Source: JAWLBR01 sp041687495 (GTDB lineage Bacteria > Bacillota > Limnochordia > DTU087 > JAAYGB01). Taken from it: a stretch of 22,211 nt of DNA. The stretch is from the NCBI GenBank assembly GCA_041687495.1, contig JAWLBR010000047.1, positions 1 through 22,211 of the forward strand. Direction: 5' to 3'. This document shows, piece by piece, positions 21,439 to 22,211 of this stretch. Position numbers and translations under genes: made by a program. A model generated the notes under the pieces. That model saw only the letters and a program-made list of their open reading frames with translations, was not told where the DNA came from and did not search any database. Numbering within the stretch: the first letter of the stretch is position 1; every line of letters begins with the position of its first letter.

Positions 21439-22211
21439 ATGACGCCGCAGCTTAGTATACCAACAATTTCACTAGATAAAGCTCTCGGCATGGACAACGT
21501 TCGCTTTGTCGATGTACGCTCTCCCAAGGAGTTTGAGGAGTACCATCTACCCGGTGCGATCAACATCCCTCTTTTTGATGATGAAGAGCGAGCAGAAGTT
21601 GGGACACTGTACAAGCAAAGGGGCCGGGATGCGGCCATGAACAGAGGCCTGGAGATTTACTCAGCCAAACTCCCCTGGTTTCACCAGCAGTTTCAATCTG
21701 TAAGTAAAGAATCGCCGGATGCACCACTGGTAGTATACTGCTGGCGGGGCGGGATGCGCAGTGGATCCGTTGTTTTAACCATGGCGCTGATGGAACTGCC
21801 TGTAATTCGCCTGGAAGGTGGTATTCGTTCGTATCGGTACCAAGTGGTACAAGAGCTTGAGGCGGCCAGCCGAGAGCGAAAACCCTTCATTGTCCTAGAA
21901 GGCAATACGGGGACAGGAAAAACCGAGATCCTTCTAGCGCTCAAACAGGAGGGATATCCGGTCATTGATCTCGAAGGACTAGCTCGGCATCGCGGGTCAA
22001 TTTTCGGTAGAATTGGATTGAGCCCCGCCAGTCAAAAGGAGTTTGAGGCCGGTTTGGCCGCTGAGCTAAACCGTTATCAGACTTCTCCGTACTACATTAT
22101 TGAAGGCGAAAGCAGACAGTTGGGACGGGTTTTGCTACCGGAGTTCATTGTAAGAGGCAAGAAGCAAGGAACTCGCATTCGGGTGGAGATGCCAGTCGCC
22201 CATAGGATAGA
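21439..22211 (+). CDS. mnmH: tRNA 2-selenouridine synthase (partial, C-terminus outside window)
   Basis: MnmH (SelU/YbbB) replaces sulfur with selenium in 2-thiouridine at the wobble position of tRNA, using selenophosphate. The N-terminal rhodanese domain has VDVRSPKEFEEYHLPGAINIP, then YCWRGGMRSGS with the active-site cysteine C101, then RLEGGIRSYR. The P-loop domain carries EGNTGTGKTEIL (Walker A, K161-T162). This domain order is diagnostic. The open frame runs from ATG 21439 (AAGGGG 9 nt upstream) to the window end, 257 codons, with no stop. TATAGT at 21357-21362 is a possible -10. It implies selenium use by the organism, including selD elsewhere. Confidence 0.95.
   Translation, partial: MTPQLSIPTISLDKALGMDNVRFVDVRSPKEFEEYHLPGAINIPLFDDEERAEVGTLYKQRGRDAAMNRGLEIYSAKLPWFHQQFQSVSKESPDAPLVVYCWRGGMRSGSVVLTMALMELPVIRLEGGIRSYRYQVVQELEAASRERKPFIVLEGNTGTGKTEILLALKQEGYPVIDLEGLARHRGSIFGRIGLSPASQKEFEAGLAAELNRYQTSPYYIIEGESRQLGRVLLPEFIVRGKKQGTRIRVEMPVAHRI

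Overview
The window reads as a chromosomal segment of an anaerobic Bacillota (Firmicutes, Clostridia- or Limnochordia-like) of medium-high GC. The support is a MerR-type GlnR-like regulator beside an ammonium transporter, a clostridial 2[4Fe-4S] ferredoxin, a bacteriohemerythrin, a glycine riboswitch, purine-rich GGAGG ribosome binding sites and a tRNA 2-selenouridine synthase. Half of the 22 genes appear to start with GTG or TTG once ribosome binding sites are considered. The lineage is inference; there is no rRNA or other marker gene here.

Layout. Positions 1-6124 are on the minus strand: a LarA-like nickel-pincer isomerase (cut by the window start), trpB, threonine aldolase, an orphan beta-class DNA methyltransferase, a membrane-anchored EEP-family phosphoesterase/nuclease and a YigZ/IMPACT protein. 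Divergent from these, 6291-7721 (+) encodes an ADP-dependent sugar kinase that ends at a bidirectional terminator. Positions 7780-12514 (-) hold a Nudix hydrolase, a HEAT-repeat protein of unknown role, an ADP-ribose-pyrophosphatase-like Nudix protein, a ferredoxin with a palindromic operator candidate, a bacteriohemerythrin and an MFS transporter. Positions 12757-17037 (+) hold anmK, the GlnR-like regulator, amt and nadE, ending in a 15-bp hairpin. Positions 17093-18748 (-) are a DUF711-ACT operon behind a glycine riboswitch and terminator. A UroD-type methyltransferase (-) and a degenerate aldo/keto-reductase-like protein (+) diverge from a 346-bp gap, and mnmH runs off the right end.

How the genes fit together. 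Three themes recur. Nitrogen: the GlnR-like regulator, Amt and ammonia-dependent NAD synthetase lie together with repeated TGTTAG-type boxes before amt, but there is no glnK. Glycine: threonine aldolase produces it, and a riboswitch senses it before the ACT-DUF711 pair. Cell-wall recycling: anmK is divergent from an MFS permease across a nested palindrome. The most novel-looking unit is the glycine-riboswitch-controlled ACT-DUF711 operon, whose biochemical role is unknown. No CRISPR array, insertion sequence, phage gene, tRNA or rRNA was seen.
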